Origin: Pseudogymnoascus destructans | Taxonomy: Eukaryota; Ascomycota; Leotiomycetes; Thelebolales; Thelebolaceae | Assembly: GCF_001641265.1 (NCBI RefSeq) | Contig: NW_020167543.1 | Location: forward strand, 149,501 to 213,500 | Direction of reading: 5' to 3' | Length of the DNA: 64,000 nucleotides | Shown: positions 1 to 10,445 of the stretch, in pieces | Layout: every line of letters starts with the position of its first letter | Position numbering within the stretch: the stretch's first letter is position 1 | Position numbers and translations under genes: made by a program | The notes under the pieces: model-generated | What the model was told of the DNA's origin: nothing | Databases searched by the model: none | What the model saw: the letters and a program-made list of their open reading frames with translations, nothing else

Positions 1-1
1 A

Positions 2-1000
2 GAAGCTAGCGATGCTGAAGCACTCGCATACACCTTCCTTCGAGTCATATTAGCCGATCACGGATTACTGGAAGAAATCATCTCAGACAGAGACAAGCTT
101 TTTACTTCGAAATTTTGGAAATCTTTAATGGCACTTTTGGGAACAAATCATAAGCTATCAACAGCTTTCCATCCCCAAACAGACGGTCAAACAGAAAGAC
201 TGAATCAAACCCTTGAACAATACCTACGGAGTTATGTCAACCACCAACAAGACAATTGGGTTCAGATATTACCCATCGCACAGTTCGCATATAACAGCGC
301 GATGACCGAAGCAACAAAAGTCTCACCGTTCTTTGCCAATTACGGCTATCAGCCAGAGGCATATAGACAACCACGACCGGATGAATCAAGAGCAGAACAA
401 GCTATGATCGCTGTGGAACAACTCAAATCGTTCCATGAACAACTCGCGACAGACATCCAATTCTTAAATGAACGATCTGCCGCGTATGCAAACAAGAAGC
501 GCAGTATGGAACCTGCCTTCAAGGAGGGGGATAAAGTATACCTACTCCGGAAACATATCAAAATGAAACGACCAAGTACAAAGTTGGACTTCAAGAAATT
601 GGGACCATTCAAAATATTGAACAAAGTCAGCTCAGTTAATTACAGACTGCAGCTACCCAAGAAGTCTAGACTACACCCGGTATTTCATGTCTCACTACTG
701 GAACCAGCAAGAGGAAATACCCCAATTGCGACAGATACAAAACTTCAACCAGAGAATGAGATTGTTGAATACGAAGTCGAGGCGATCCTAGACAGAAGGT
801 TAGTAGGACGCAAAGAAGAGTTTTTGATAAAATGGAAAGGTTATGAACCTACGGACAATTCATGGGAAACGGTCAGAAACCTTAGCTGTCCAGAGCTACT
901 GGAGACGTTTCGCCGTCGACACCCAAGCGATCAAAGAAGCCAGGAGACAGGGCCACGAAAAGGTCCTGGTCAGGGGCAGCACCCTCGGAAACGGCAGTAG
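2..1000 (+). CDS. Ty3/gypsy pol C-terminal part: integrase core and chromodomain (element 1, 5' end outside window)
   Basis: The reading frame is open from base 2, so the protein begins upstream of the window. It carries the second half of a retroviral-type integrase: the second catalytic Asp lies in ISDRDKLFTSKFW and the catalytic Glu in HPQTDGQTERLNQ. A GPF/Y-like stretch (KLGPFKIL) follows, then a C-terminal chromodomain (YEVEAILDRR, FLIKWKGYEP, NSWE). In chromoviruses these act in nuclear cDNA integration, and the chromodomain targets insertion to chromatin marks. No stop or frameshift is visible in this part. The last 119 nt overlap an antisense ORF. The 3' LTR lies at 1567-1963. Its R-U5 matches family X, so this is probably an X relative; that assignment is inferred. 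Confidence 0.93.
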   Translation, partial: EASDAEALAYTFLRVILADHGLLEEIISDRDKLFTSKFWKSLMALLGTNHKLSTAFHPQTDGQTERLNQTLEQYLRSYVNHQQDNWVQILPIAQFAYNSAMTEATKVSPFFANYGYQPEAYRQPRPDESRAEQAMIAVEQLKSFHEQLATDIQFLNERSAAYANKKRSMEPAFKEGDKVYLLRKHIKMKRPSTKLDFKKLGPFKILNKVSSVNYRLQLPKKSRLHPVFHVSLLEPARGNTPIATDTKLQPENEIVEYEVEAILDRRLVGRKEEFLIKWKGYEPTDNSWETVRNLSCPELLETFRRRHPSDQRSQETGPRKGPGQGQHPRKRQ

Positions 1001-1457
1001 AAGGGCTGTGCAAGAGAGTCCCTTTGACCTCTGCCTCCCTACACTCCTTCTCCTCTGCTTCATCCAATTCGTCCAAAGATTTCAGACCACGACGCAGCAT
1101 CTCAACACCGTGGGTTTTGAGAGCCTTCTGCTGTTTGCGAAGACGCATGCGACGGGCATATGCTTCTTGAGCGCAGAGGTGAGCCTCTCGCTCCTGAGAT
1201 GTCGCCGCTTCCTCTTCTACCTCAAGACGCTCTTCTTCTTTTCAAAGCTTCTCCCAATCAGTTGGAGAAGGGGCGCAAGCGTTGCATTTGGAATTGCGAC
1301 GAGTACATTCACTACAACGATGACTACCAGCAACAACGATACAGAATCGATTGTTGTGAAGACAGCTGGAACATGGCGACATTAGGTTGCCGTTCTTTTC
1401 AATACGGTCTGCAAGAAGATGACGTTCTTTGATTTTTATGTGTCTACTAGAAGACAT
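882..1457 (-). pseudogene. Antisense cysteine-rich accessory ORF of element 1 (one internal stop)
   Basis: Read on the minus strand from ATG 1457, one frame runs 192 codons to 882 with a single TGA at 1242-1244. The N-terminal part has CSSC, then C, then CSEC, then C, with spacing C-x2-C-x6-C-x8-C-x2-C-x6-C. The rest is charged and probably coiled coil (runs of Glu, Arg and Lys). The 3' end overlaps pol tail to tail by 119 nt and the 5' end is about 110 nt from the 3' LTR. The same cysteine spacing occurs in the antisense genes of families A and D here. I do not recognise a named family. Zinc binding is inferred from the paired CxxC motifs. The TGA suggests this copy is dead unless it is read through. 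Confidence 0.6.
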
Positions 1458-1552
1458 GGTAAGCAGCGCAACCTGCTCGACAATTAAGTGGGCATCACCC
1501 TACTTAAGTAAGCGATTCCTTAATCAGCAAGACCTAAGGGACTAGGCCTTTT

Positions 1553-1562
1553 GGAGGAGGAC
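1553..1562 (+). other. Polypurine tract of element 1
   Basis: A purine-rich run (ggaggagga within it) lies immediately before the TGTTAC start of the 3' LTR. This is the expected plus-strand primer position for a gypsy element. Confidence 0.6.
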
Positions 1563-1566
1563 CTAG

Positions 1567-1963
1567 TGTTACGGCTATAGTAACATGATGTCATGGTTAC
1601 AGGGCCAGGGCCTAGTAACGTAACGTGTGAGTCACAGTGGGAAGCGGGGTAGGCTGCCATGTGACGGGGCTAATGGATAGTTGCAGAAACTAGTGGATAT
1701 TGGATAGTTGAGCTATCCACGAACTATCCTGAATATCTAGCTATCCGCCAACTATCCAGATTACCCATGAGGCACGACGCCACTATATAAGTAGATAGTA
1801 TTTCCTTAGATAGGAGCTTCGTGCTCAACTCAATATAGTATTCTTTACAATACTGTAACGTGTTACTTGGAAAGCCTTTGTGTCTAATCCCCTGCCTCCT
1901 CTGTCAAGTCAACCTTACGCAAGAAACCTCTGTGTCTTCTATCATTTAGAAGTCAGCGTTACA
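1567..1963 (+). repeat. 3' LTR of element 1 (397 bp)
   Basis: The LTR starts TGTTACGG and ends GCGTTACA. It contains a TATATAAG box about 165 bp before its end. From about 1770 to the end (TATA box, R and U5) it is nearly the same as the X LTR at 54333-54807, but the U3 part is unrelated and instead holds repeats of GGATAGTT/AACTATCC. The sequence just right of it (GTGAG, 1964-1968) is the start of interrupted family A and would be the right target duplication; the left copy is outside the window. Confidence 0.85.
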
Positions 1964-4900
1964 GTGAGGACTAGACTTACGAGAACTCCTGGGAGGCACC
2001 CAGTTCTTAGTCGACACGACCCTGAGTATGAATGGACTCGGGGTGCAAACGAAGTCCCTAGCAGACACAGGAGCAAACGGCTACCTCGTCATTAACAAGC
2101 CTTTCGCAATACGACTGTCGAAAGCGCTTCAGAGCCCTATATGGAAACTACCCTACTCTGTACCCATACGTGGATTTCAGCGCAAAATCCAAGGCCACGT
2201 ATCAGAGTATATTCGGTTACACTTAACAGTCGAAGGACGCCGAATATATAACTGCCCCTTTGTACTCCTGGACCTCGGAGCACAAGATGTGATAATTGGA
2301 AAGAAGCTTTTCAGCCGCTTCCGAATACTACTCGACTCTGCAAAGAGCCGGTTAGTATGGCCAAAGGAGTACCCGCCGACTCCTAGCTGGAGCAAGGAGA
2401 TCACCTTGCCCTACCACTCATGCGAAACGTCCATTAAACATCCTGCATACCAGTCGGATGCGAATCGCCGGGATTTCGCAATCCACCGCGAAGACAGACG
2501 CCGCGCAGGCGGACGTTCAATGGAAATGAAAGTGATAACTTCCGACTACGAAGAGATCACCGATATGCCATCGAACCCACCACGAAACCAGGAGGTTTTT
2601 CCCCCACCGCAGAAAACCCTAGTACATAGGTTTACGCCCATGCATATATGCGAAATCAGTGCAAATGCTTTCCACCACGAGATGATGCGAAACGACTCCG
2701 AGTTTTTTCAGACTAGCATCTACGAAATCGATCAGATCATTCATGAAAAGGAGTTGGTAGAGGACGAAGAAACGCTCCGCCTCATCCAGCAGAAGCTTCC
2801 GCATATGCACCGGAGGTACACCGATGTCTTTTCGAAGTTGGAATCGGATCGAATTCCCCCCCACCGCATATACGACCACAAGATACAGCTCGAAGCCCCT
2901 TTACCAAACGCTTTCTCCCCGTTATATCGACAGGGCACCGAAGAGCTTAAGGCTACCAAGCAATACCTGCTGGAAAACCTGGAAAAGGGATTCATCGTCA
3001 ACAGCAACAGCCCCTTCGCGTCCCCTATCCTATTCGTAAAGAAAGCGGATGGCAAATTAAGATTTTGCATCGATTACCGGAAGTTAAATGGTCTCACCCG
3101 GAACGATCCCTACCCCATCCCGCATATCGACGAACTACTAGGACGGGTGTCAAAAGCAAAAATCTTCACTAAGCTAGATATCAGACAAGCCTTCCATCGT
3201 ATACGGATGCACCCCGACTCGGAAGAGTACACGACCTTTCGGACTCGCTATGGATCCTATAAGTGCAAAGTGCTGCCATTTGGACTGACGAACGGTCCCG
3301 CAACCTATCAGCGGTATATGAATGACGTCCTGATGCAATACTTAGACGACTTCTGTACCGCGTACTTAGACGACATCCTAATCTATTCAGAGGACCCTAC
3401 GGAACACATAGACCATGTGCATAAGGTCCTACAGCGTCTCCGAGAAGCTGGACTCCAAGCCGATTTGACCAAATGCGAGTTCAACGTCACCAGGACAAAA
3501 TACTTGGGTTATGTTCTCACTACCTCCGGTGTTGAAGCGGACTCTGACAAAATCGAACCCCTTCGTAACTGGATCCGACCGACCACTGTTACGGGTGTTA
3601 AGTCCTACCTAGGATTCTGTGGCTTCTATAGACAATTCATTCGTAATTTTGGCAAAATAGCAAAGCCCCTCCACCATCACTAGTCCCTCAGAGCCGTTCC
3701 GGTGGACAGATGAATGTGAGGATGTGTTCGAGGAATTGCAACGACAACTTTTAGCGGTACAGGCACTTCACCACTTCAACCCCGAATTGCCTACGAAGCT
3801 GGAGACTGACTCCTCTGATGGAGTGGTAGCTGGTGTCCTGTCTCAAGAACACCCTGACAAGCGATGGTACCCCATAAGCCATCGCTTGTCAGTCATGTCC
3901 TATCTGGACATGAGATCAATTGGGAGATCCACGACAAGGAACTATTCGCAATAGTAAAGGCCTTCGGAAAATGGAGGCCTGAGTTGGCTTCAGTGCGCCA
4001 CCGAGTCGACGTGTACACTGACCACCGTTCGCTGGAATATTTCATGTCTACCAAGGTTCTCACCGCGAAGCAGGTTCGATGGATGGAGCTACTCTCCGAC
4101 TTCAACTTCTGCATTACGTACACTGTGGGCAAAAATAACCAGAAGGCTGATATTCTGAGCCGAGTAAACCGGCCTGTCTGAGCATATTTCATGTTAAATT
4201 ATGATGGATATCTGCATTGAGACCAGGACTTGGTAACGCAGCAGAAAGTCAAACTTGATAGTAGGGCGAGGGTATTGTTAGGTCCAAGCCGCCTACACCC
4301 CCGAATCAGCACTGAACTCGCCGAGAGCTACATAGCATCCATTAATTCGATGGACACCCCCAAGCCCCAGGTGCCCTTCAATTTAATAGAGGCGCTATGT
4401 GCGGACAATCGGAAGTCATTCACCGAGACTCGCGCGAAACAACCCCTACCGGACGGATTCGCAATGAACGACCAGCTCCTCCTGTACAAAGGCCGCCTAT
4501 GTGTGAATCACCACACTGACCTATGTACGAAACTGATCCGGGAAGCGCACGATCAAGTGTCGTCAGCACATCCAAGTGGCAGGAAAACCTACCAATTGCT
4601 CGCCCCAAAGTATCATTGGGTCGGGATGGAAGCGGACTGTTTGCGGTATGTACGAAACTGCGTGACATGCCGGCTTTCTCACACCAATGTCACTAAGCAA
4701 CAAGGATTTCTACACCCACTACCCGTACCCGAATACCCTATGCAACACCTCACCATGGACTTCAAGGAGTTCCCAAGGGACAAGCATGGATACGATAGCA
4801 TCTTAGTGTTTATGGACCGACTCGGAAAGAGTTCAGTGACAATACCTTGCTACAAAACCACAACTGCCCGCCAGATGGCGCAATTGTTCATCGAATGGAT

Positions 4901-5940
4901 ATACCGATTCAGACACACTCCGGAGTCGATTGTAAGCGACCGCGGACCCCAATTCGTATCATCCTTTTGGCAAGAGTTCTGTCGAATTATCGGCGTTAAG
5001 GTTAAGCTGTTGACTGCCTATCATAAGCAGACTGACGGGCAGATGGAAATCATGAACCGATACATCGATCAGAGACTGAGGCCCTTCGTTCCCATTATCA
5101 GGATAACTGGAGTGAACTCATCCCCATAATGGACCGCGTGCAAATGACACTCCCCCACGCATCCATTGGCATGACCCCCTACCGACTCAAGTACGGAACC
5201 GATCCGCGTACGAGTTGGGATTGGAACACTCCGAAAAGCACCAACCCCCGGGAGACCCTAAACCAAGAGGAAGCCAAGGCGGTGGCAGACCGAATGCATA
5301 CCGCATGGGTCCACGCAAAGGAAAACATGGCAAAGGCACAAGAGGAAATGTCTAAGCACGCGAATCGACACCGAAGGGCCATCGACTGGGACGTAGGAGA
5401 TAGAGTGTATCTATCGACCAAAAATTTGAAAAACTCTCGTCCTAGCCGCAAGCTGGGCCAACAATGGGTCGGACCATATATGGTGTTGGAACGGATTGGG
5501 CACGCATTTCGATTGGAACTACCTACCAGTTTGCAAATACACGATGTGTTCTCACCAGACGTACTCATGAAGGATCCGAACAATCCCCTACCTGGTCAGG
5601 ATCCGCCTGAGCCTAGCAGTGAAGTGATAGACGGCGTAGAGGAATGGGAAGTGGGAAAGATCCTCGCCGTAAGGCTCCACCGGAAGCAACTACAGGGTTA
5701 GTTGGGTCGGATACGATCCGGACCCGGAGTGGTACCCAGCGTCAAACTTCATGAACTCTCCCCAGAAACTCAGAGAGTTTCATACGGAATACCCAGATTT
5801 ACCAGGTCCACCTCAAAAACTACTCGGAGGGGTTACGGCAGGGGAGACAGGAAAGGAACAAAACTACGATCACGGAGGGAAAGACAAAGCGGAAGAAACA
5901 GAGTCGTTGCTGTCTGTGACTCTAAACTAAAATACCCTCC
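1964..5940 (+). pseudogene. Family A pol (protease-RT-RNase H-integrase-chromodomain), frameshifted
   Basis: Protease (LADTGANG), RT (YLDDILIYS), RNase H (ETDSSD), integrase (HHTDLCTKL, CVTCRLSH, SDRGPQF) and the chromodomain start (EEWEVGKILAVR) are all recognisable and follow family B pol. The frame breaks near 3672, at 3868-3890 (a local inverted duplication), at 4164-4220 (about 57 bp of extra sequence that replaces 3 bp), near 5090 (1-nt deletion) and near 5695 (deletion within the chromodomain). The chromodomain tail is recognisable to about 5940. The enzyme cannot be made from this copy. Divergence from B is otherwise mostly synonymous-looking, which suggests moderate age. Confidence 0.9.
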
Positions 5941-6103
5941 GAGCCAGGGTGCACTCACCACTGTAACCCTTGCGGGAGCCACCCTTCCCAAACGTCTCAC
6001 CGGCGTCGCAATAAGCGGCTACCACCATGAGAGACGAAGGGTCAAAGTCACCCCACGCGAAGGGCCAGGCCCGAGTCCCCTCCGACACGAGGTCTTCCCC
6101 CAC

Positions 6104-6783
6104 CTAGGCCCCATAGGCCGCCCCAACTTCCCCATCCTCCCCCTCCCTCCTTCCATCACCCCGAGTCGGAGCGACCGCGGGAGCGGCAGCGGTGGGCAGT
6201 TTGCCCACAGCAGCCACCAACTCCCCCAAGAGAGCAGGAACGCTCTCCTGTTCCGTCCGGAGACGGCGCAGCGACGACCGAATTTGCTGCCCAGAGTCAG
6301 CATCAGAACCACACCGAGTCACGAGGGGAAGGGGGTCTACTCACGGCCAGCCCCAACTCGAGGGCAGCCCGAGTGGCGCGTGCCTCCTCGTAGAGGTCAC
6401 GCTCCGCCTCGGAGCGGAACTTTGGCATGCTCTGGGCGGCCAGGAGGGCCACCCAATTGGCCTCGGTGGCGGCGGCGACGACGTCGGTGGGGATGAGGGG
6501 GGTGGCCTCTTCGGCGGCCAGGAGGGCCGCAAACTCTTCCCCAAGGAACCAGGGCAGCTTTCACCAAAGTCAGCAACGGCCAACCAAACCAAACTCCGAA
6601 CCCCACAAGAAAACCTACCGGGACGCAAGGCGAGTGCTGCGACGTGCAGTACCCACACTTTGAACTGGTCGAGGACCAGACGCAGTCATGGGACTGGATC
6701 CCACGGGCTTTGGCCCGAAGGCAGCGCAAACAGAGCACACGGAAGGCGACAGTAAGAGCCCCAGAGGGGGTGGGAACCGGCAT
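6104..6783 (-). CDS. Antisense cysteine-rich accessory gene of family A (three exons, intact frame)
   Basis: Minus strand. Exon 1 is 6783-6619, exon 2 is 6557-6345 and exon 3 is 6286-6104. The introns of 61 and 58 nt have GTAGGT...GAAAG and GTGAGT...GGGCAG borders, the latter with a GCTGAC branch. All joins keep frame, giving about 186 aa. Exon 1 has C-x2-C-x12-C-x8-C-x2-C-x6-C and ends directly after Cys-Val-Pro. Exon 2 has WFLGEEF, LLAAEEATP and SMPKFRSEAE, which match the family B exon 63947-63735 in sequence and in exact length (213 nt). The frame is fully open although the sense pol of the same element is broken in several places. The start is the first ATG; a further upstream exon is possible. 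Function is unknown; zinc-dependent nucleic-acid or protein binding is only a guess. Confidence 0.62.
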
Positions 6784-6789
6784 CTTCAA

Positions 6790-7359
6790 AGTTCTTTGGA
6801 TTGGAGGATACTATACAATCTATCAGTATCATAAACAAATGGACGGGGAGGGGCCACTTACCGGTCTCGGGCGGGAGGGTTTCTGGCGTTGTTGTTGTAA
6901 GGTAAAAACAAGAGGAAGTGGGTGAAGCGGAATACTCAAATGTTGGCTTACAACAATGAACGCCGAATCGGGTTAGCGTGGCCACTTCTTCTTTCACGTT
7001 TTACGAAAATTCTACTCAAACGGGTAGCGGACACCTTCCGGTACTGTTTCGGACCCCAAGAAAGAACGTGAGATCCAACAAAAGCGAACTCCAGTTTCGC
7101 ATGCCACACGGACCCTAACGCGATACCACCTCGGGATGACTACGGTGGCAAACAAAGCACCTTCCCGATGCGCACGACAAACGAAGTTGTTCCGGACGCA
7201 ATTACCAGCCAACATTATGATAACAAGAAACGCTCCGTTCACGGAGACGATACGGAGATGATTCGGAGACGTTGCGGACAGGATACTAGCCGCGTGCATT
7301 GCGGACATGATACTAGCTGCGTGCCTTGCGGACAAAGCACTCTCTCAGGAGGGGGGTAG
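6790..7359 (+). other. Family A 3' non-coding region with short tandem repeat and polypurine tract
   Basis: No credible ORF is seen. About 7275-7340 holds a roughly 27-bp unit (GCGGACA-GATACTAGC-GCGTGC-TT type) repeated about two and a half times. AGGAGGGGGGTAG at 7347-7359 directly abuts the 3' LTR and is the likely polypurine tract. Confidence 0.6.
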
Positions 7360-7617
7360 TGTAAGGATGCCTTCTCGTCTCTCATTCTAGGGAGTAGACT
7401 CCGGGTAGCCGCGGGGTCACGTGTGATCATTTGGGTGGCCTAACCGAGTTGGAACCGAGTCGGATGGGTTTCGGATACTTGAGAAAATCGACTGACGGGG
7501 GTTCCCCATCATCTTTTTTGTATCCTTCGTAGTAGACCTATAGGATAGCATCCATTTAGCCTCCGACTCGCACTCTCATATGCTATTACTGTGAGCTGGG
7601 TGCCCTGTGTCATTACA
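7360..7617 (+). repeat. Family A 3' LTR (258 bp)
   Basis: The LTR runs from TGTAAGGATGCC to GTCATTACA. It shares with the family B LTR (57260-57558) the start TGTAAGGATGCC, the ATCTTTTTTGTATCCTTCG stretch (probable start of R) and the block GTAGTAGACCTATAGGAT. The U3 regions differ. Confidence 0.88.
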
Positions 7618-8445
7618 CAGCTCCTATTCGAAATGCAGCACCTCGCCAGTCTGCTCACATTCCGGATCCTCCTATTCTTACGGATGGGATTGAACCAGCT
7701 TTTGAAGACTGGGTTGTGAAGATCCGACTTAAGCTGGAAGCCAACATCAACCACTTCCCAAATGACAAGATGCAGATGAGTTATCTTTAAAGCAGACTAG
7801 GAGGACTTACAGTTCGCCATGTGAACCCAAGGCTTTACATTACCTCAACCAAACATGCTTCAGTCAGCAGAAGAAATCCTCCAACTCCTCGAGAAAGTGT
7901 TTAGCGACCCCGATAGGAGACACACCACACAAACTGAGTACCGCAAGCTATACCAGGGCAAGAATACCTTCACAACATTCTGGGCTGAATTTCAGAGACT
8001 CACAGCAGAGCTGGATTACTCAGAGGAGACCTTGCTCGACAATGTCCGATTCAAGATCAACCAAAGCCTACAGAAAGCCTTAGTTGCTGAAGTAGGAACT
8101 ACTACCCTACATGAATTCGCGAAGAAATGCATGCTTGTGGACCAAAACCTACAGAGAATTCAAGAAAAGGAGAAGAGAATGAAGCCACAGCTGTTCGCCT
8201 ACCAGAAGCAGAGTGGCCAAAGCCCTACTGCTAATACTGCTGTTGAAATAGTAGCACTACAGAAGAAGCTCTACCGCCCTCCCCACCAAGATCCTGAGAA
8301 AGAATCGCTTATGAAGCTTGGCAAATGCTTCCATTGCCATGGAAGTGGTCATCGCACTCGCGACTGCCCACAGAAGCAGAAAGTTAGAGTCAATGAGATC
8401 TCTACTACAGAAGAGCATGCTCAATATGAGTCCGGAAATGAATAG
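7618..8445 (+). pseudogene. Family D gag (retrotransposon gag domain and zinc knuckle), broken
   Basis: Upstream sequence in frame reads DPPILTDGIEPAFEDWVVKI and continues to a TAA near 7788. This is the usual N-terminal gag motif of one ascomycete gypsy lineage. After the stop and a small shift the frame 7855-8445 stays open for 196 aa. It has the capsid-like stretch KLYQGKNTFTTFWAEFQRLT and a CCHC knuckle (CFHCHGSGHRTRDC). Gag packages the element RNA. The internal stop and missing 5' end make it non-functional. Confidence 0.8.
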
Positions 8446-8468
8446 CCTCTAGAGAAGACGTCACTAGA

Positions 8469-9491
8469 GGTTCTACAGCAAGAATTGCCTCCTCTGCCTC
8501 ATCATTGTCCCATTTTGACTATGACACTCCGTTCCTAGCTACCTGCAGAATAGGAAGAAATCAAATTGTCATGCAAGCCTTAATGGATAGCAGTGCAACA
8601 GCTGGAAGCTTTGTGAATGCTGTTGACGCAAAACGAATTTGTGAAATTGAAAACATCTCTCCTATCAAACTTATAAAACCAAAGAACATGAAGGATTTAA
8701 TGGAGCTGCTGCACCTATAGTCACACATGCTATATACCCTCAACTACAAATTGGAGACCACGTTGAAAGTCTATGCCCTCTATTCATTACTACTCTTGGG
8801 AAACACTCTATCATTCTTGGGAAAGCTTGGATGAAGCAGCATGGAGTAATGCTTGACATGGTAAATGACCAAGTCATCTTCACAAAAGGTCATTGTCAGC
8901 ACACTACACCAACAAATACTCAAGAAACTACATGTCCCCAAGTTGATAGCAAAATTCAAGAACCGGTCTCCCAACCTCTACAGCTGAACCATTGCAGCAT
9001 TGCAATGATTGGAGCTGCACCATTTAATATCCTTCGAAAACAGAAAGGAGCAGAAGAATTTCCAGTTTCATTTAAAGACATACTAGAAAAACAAGCAAAA
9101 GAAGAAGCAATAGAGATCGACCCAAAATCAATCCTCCCACAAGAGTTCTATGATTATCTTGATGTGTTCTCAAGACAGGCAGCAGACAAGCTTCCACCTC
9201 ACAGATATGCAGATCATCACATCGTCTTAGAACAAGATTCGAAATTAGGACATGCGCCCCTTTACAACATGTCAAAGGAGGAACTTGATCTTGTGAAGAA
9301 ATATATTGACGACAACTTGTCGAAAGGATTTATTGAAGCTAGCAAAGCTCCCTTTGCCTCTCCTGTCCGTTTTGTCTGCAAACCAGGAGGTGGACTATGA
9401 TTCTCTGTTGGTTACCGCAAGCTAAATACCATCACCAGAAAAGACTCATACCCACTACCCCTCATTGACAAAACACTGGCTCAGATCACAG
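8469..9491 (+). pseudogene. Family D protease and N-terminal reverse transcriptase, broken
   Basis: Open segments at 8505-8720 and 8831-9400 carry a protease site altered from the usual DSGA to DSSAT, then LGKAWMKQH. The RT start follows (KLPPHRYADHHI, DNLSKGFIEASKAPFASPV). A TGA replaces the codon after GGGL where other elements have Arg, consistent with CGA to TGA. RT homology continues (YRKLNTITRKDSYPLPLI) until it is cut by the C LTR at 9492. The catalytic YxDD region is absent. Confidence 0.85.
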
Positions 9492-10411
9492 TGTAATGGT
9501 GGGTGCACCAGATGTGAGAATCTAGCCACCCAAGGAAGGGATGAATTTACTAAGACAACACACTGTCTTAGAAAACAGAGCCAAAGGGTCATAGCTTAGA
9601 CTATTCCACAACGCAGCAATCAGGTGTGTGATGTAGTGAAGTGGTTCAGACAAGTTGCAACAACTGTTGAGTCTGGGAACTCAGGGGTAAGTCAGGTTAA
9701 CAACTCACTGACTTTTCAGAAACAAGGAGTAACAAGATGAATGCTTGGAAGCTTGGAAAAGACGTGGAAGTATGTGATAGTTGATTTACTGTATTGTCTG
9801 CTTGCCCTTTCTTAAGGAAAGGGCAATCCTATTTATGCTAAAGGAGTGTAGTTCTCTCATTTTCCAAGACTTTCCATGACTTACCAGGCTTGGTAACTGT
9901 AGTCGACGTAAGAGAATCCCATAGAACCATCTCTTAGGTTCGTAGCCTATAGGAAGTAAAAGGAGGTCCAAGGTCAGAGTACCCCTATAGACAAATTATG
10001 TCATAGACAAATTATGTCATAGACAAATTATGTCATAACTTAACCAATCTTGTGGGTAACTAAAGAGCGATGACATGTAATGAATCATAGAGGTAGGAGC
10101 TTTTAGAGCTATCGTTCATGCTCCTAGGCCTCTAGTTGGTAGAGATATGTCATGTGGTAGTATGAGTGATGTCATGTAATGAATCATAGAGAGTTGTAGA
10201 GATATGCTATGTGGTAATATCGGCCCAGTAACTAAGGAGCGATGATGTGTAATGAACCATAGATGGTTGTAGCAATCGTTGAGTAGTATTGCTCTTGTTG
10301 TTGGTGTGATAAGCCAAAATATGTATAGTGACTTGTAGGTTTGAGGAGGAGATTTCCAAGTTTGCTCTTGAGTTTGATAGCAAACTGAGTGCAACGAATG
10401 TCAGTATGACA
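9492..10411 (-). repeat. Family C LTR, minus orientation (920 bp)
   Basis: On the plus strand it runs TGTAATGGTGGGTGCACC to CAGTATGACA. The LTR sense strand is the minus strand, judged from the TATA box and PBS of the full C element. It contains three tandem copies of a 16-bp unit (catagacaaattatgt) at about 9985-10035 and further duplicated blocks with TAATGAATCATAGAG. The flanks CACAG (left) and GACGG (right) do not match, and the left flank is D RT while the right flank is the end of the D antisense gene. This fits recombination between two C copies that deleted D sequence. Confidence 0.85.
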
Positions 10412-10445
10412 GACGGGGGCTCACTCCGCGTTGGGCTCCAGCTGC

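Larger units (their letters stand above)
1964..7617 (+). mobile_element. Family A Ty3/gypsy element, 5' part outside the window, degenerate
   Basis: Sequence from 1964 aligns throughout with the pol region of intact family B (59218 onward), so A and B are one family. Gag and the 5' LTR are absent because element 1 has inserted at the gag-pol junction. Order here: broken pol (1964-5940), antisense accessory gene (6104-6783), non-coding 3' region with a polypurine tract, and 3' LTR (7360-7617). The sequence right of its LTR (CAGCT) belongs to family D, so A lies inside D. Confidence 0.85.

Noticed and set aside
843..1432. Plus-strand ORFs after the element 1 pol stop
   Set aside because: They overlap the antisense cysteine ORF and lack any domain; the minus-strand frame carries the conserved pattern.
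4164..4221. GT...AG stretch in family A pol as an intron
   Set aside because: Removing it does not restore the pol frame, and family B has no counterpart; it is better seen as an insertion.
5702..6755. Plus-strand ORFs of 264 and 187 aa in family A 3' region
   Set aside because: They are high-GC shadows of the antisense exons; the homologous minus-strand exons of family B are the conserved ones.
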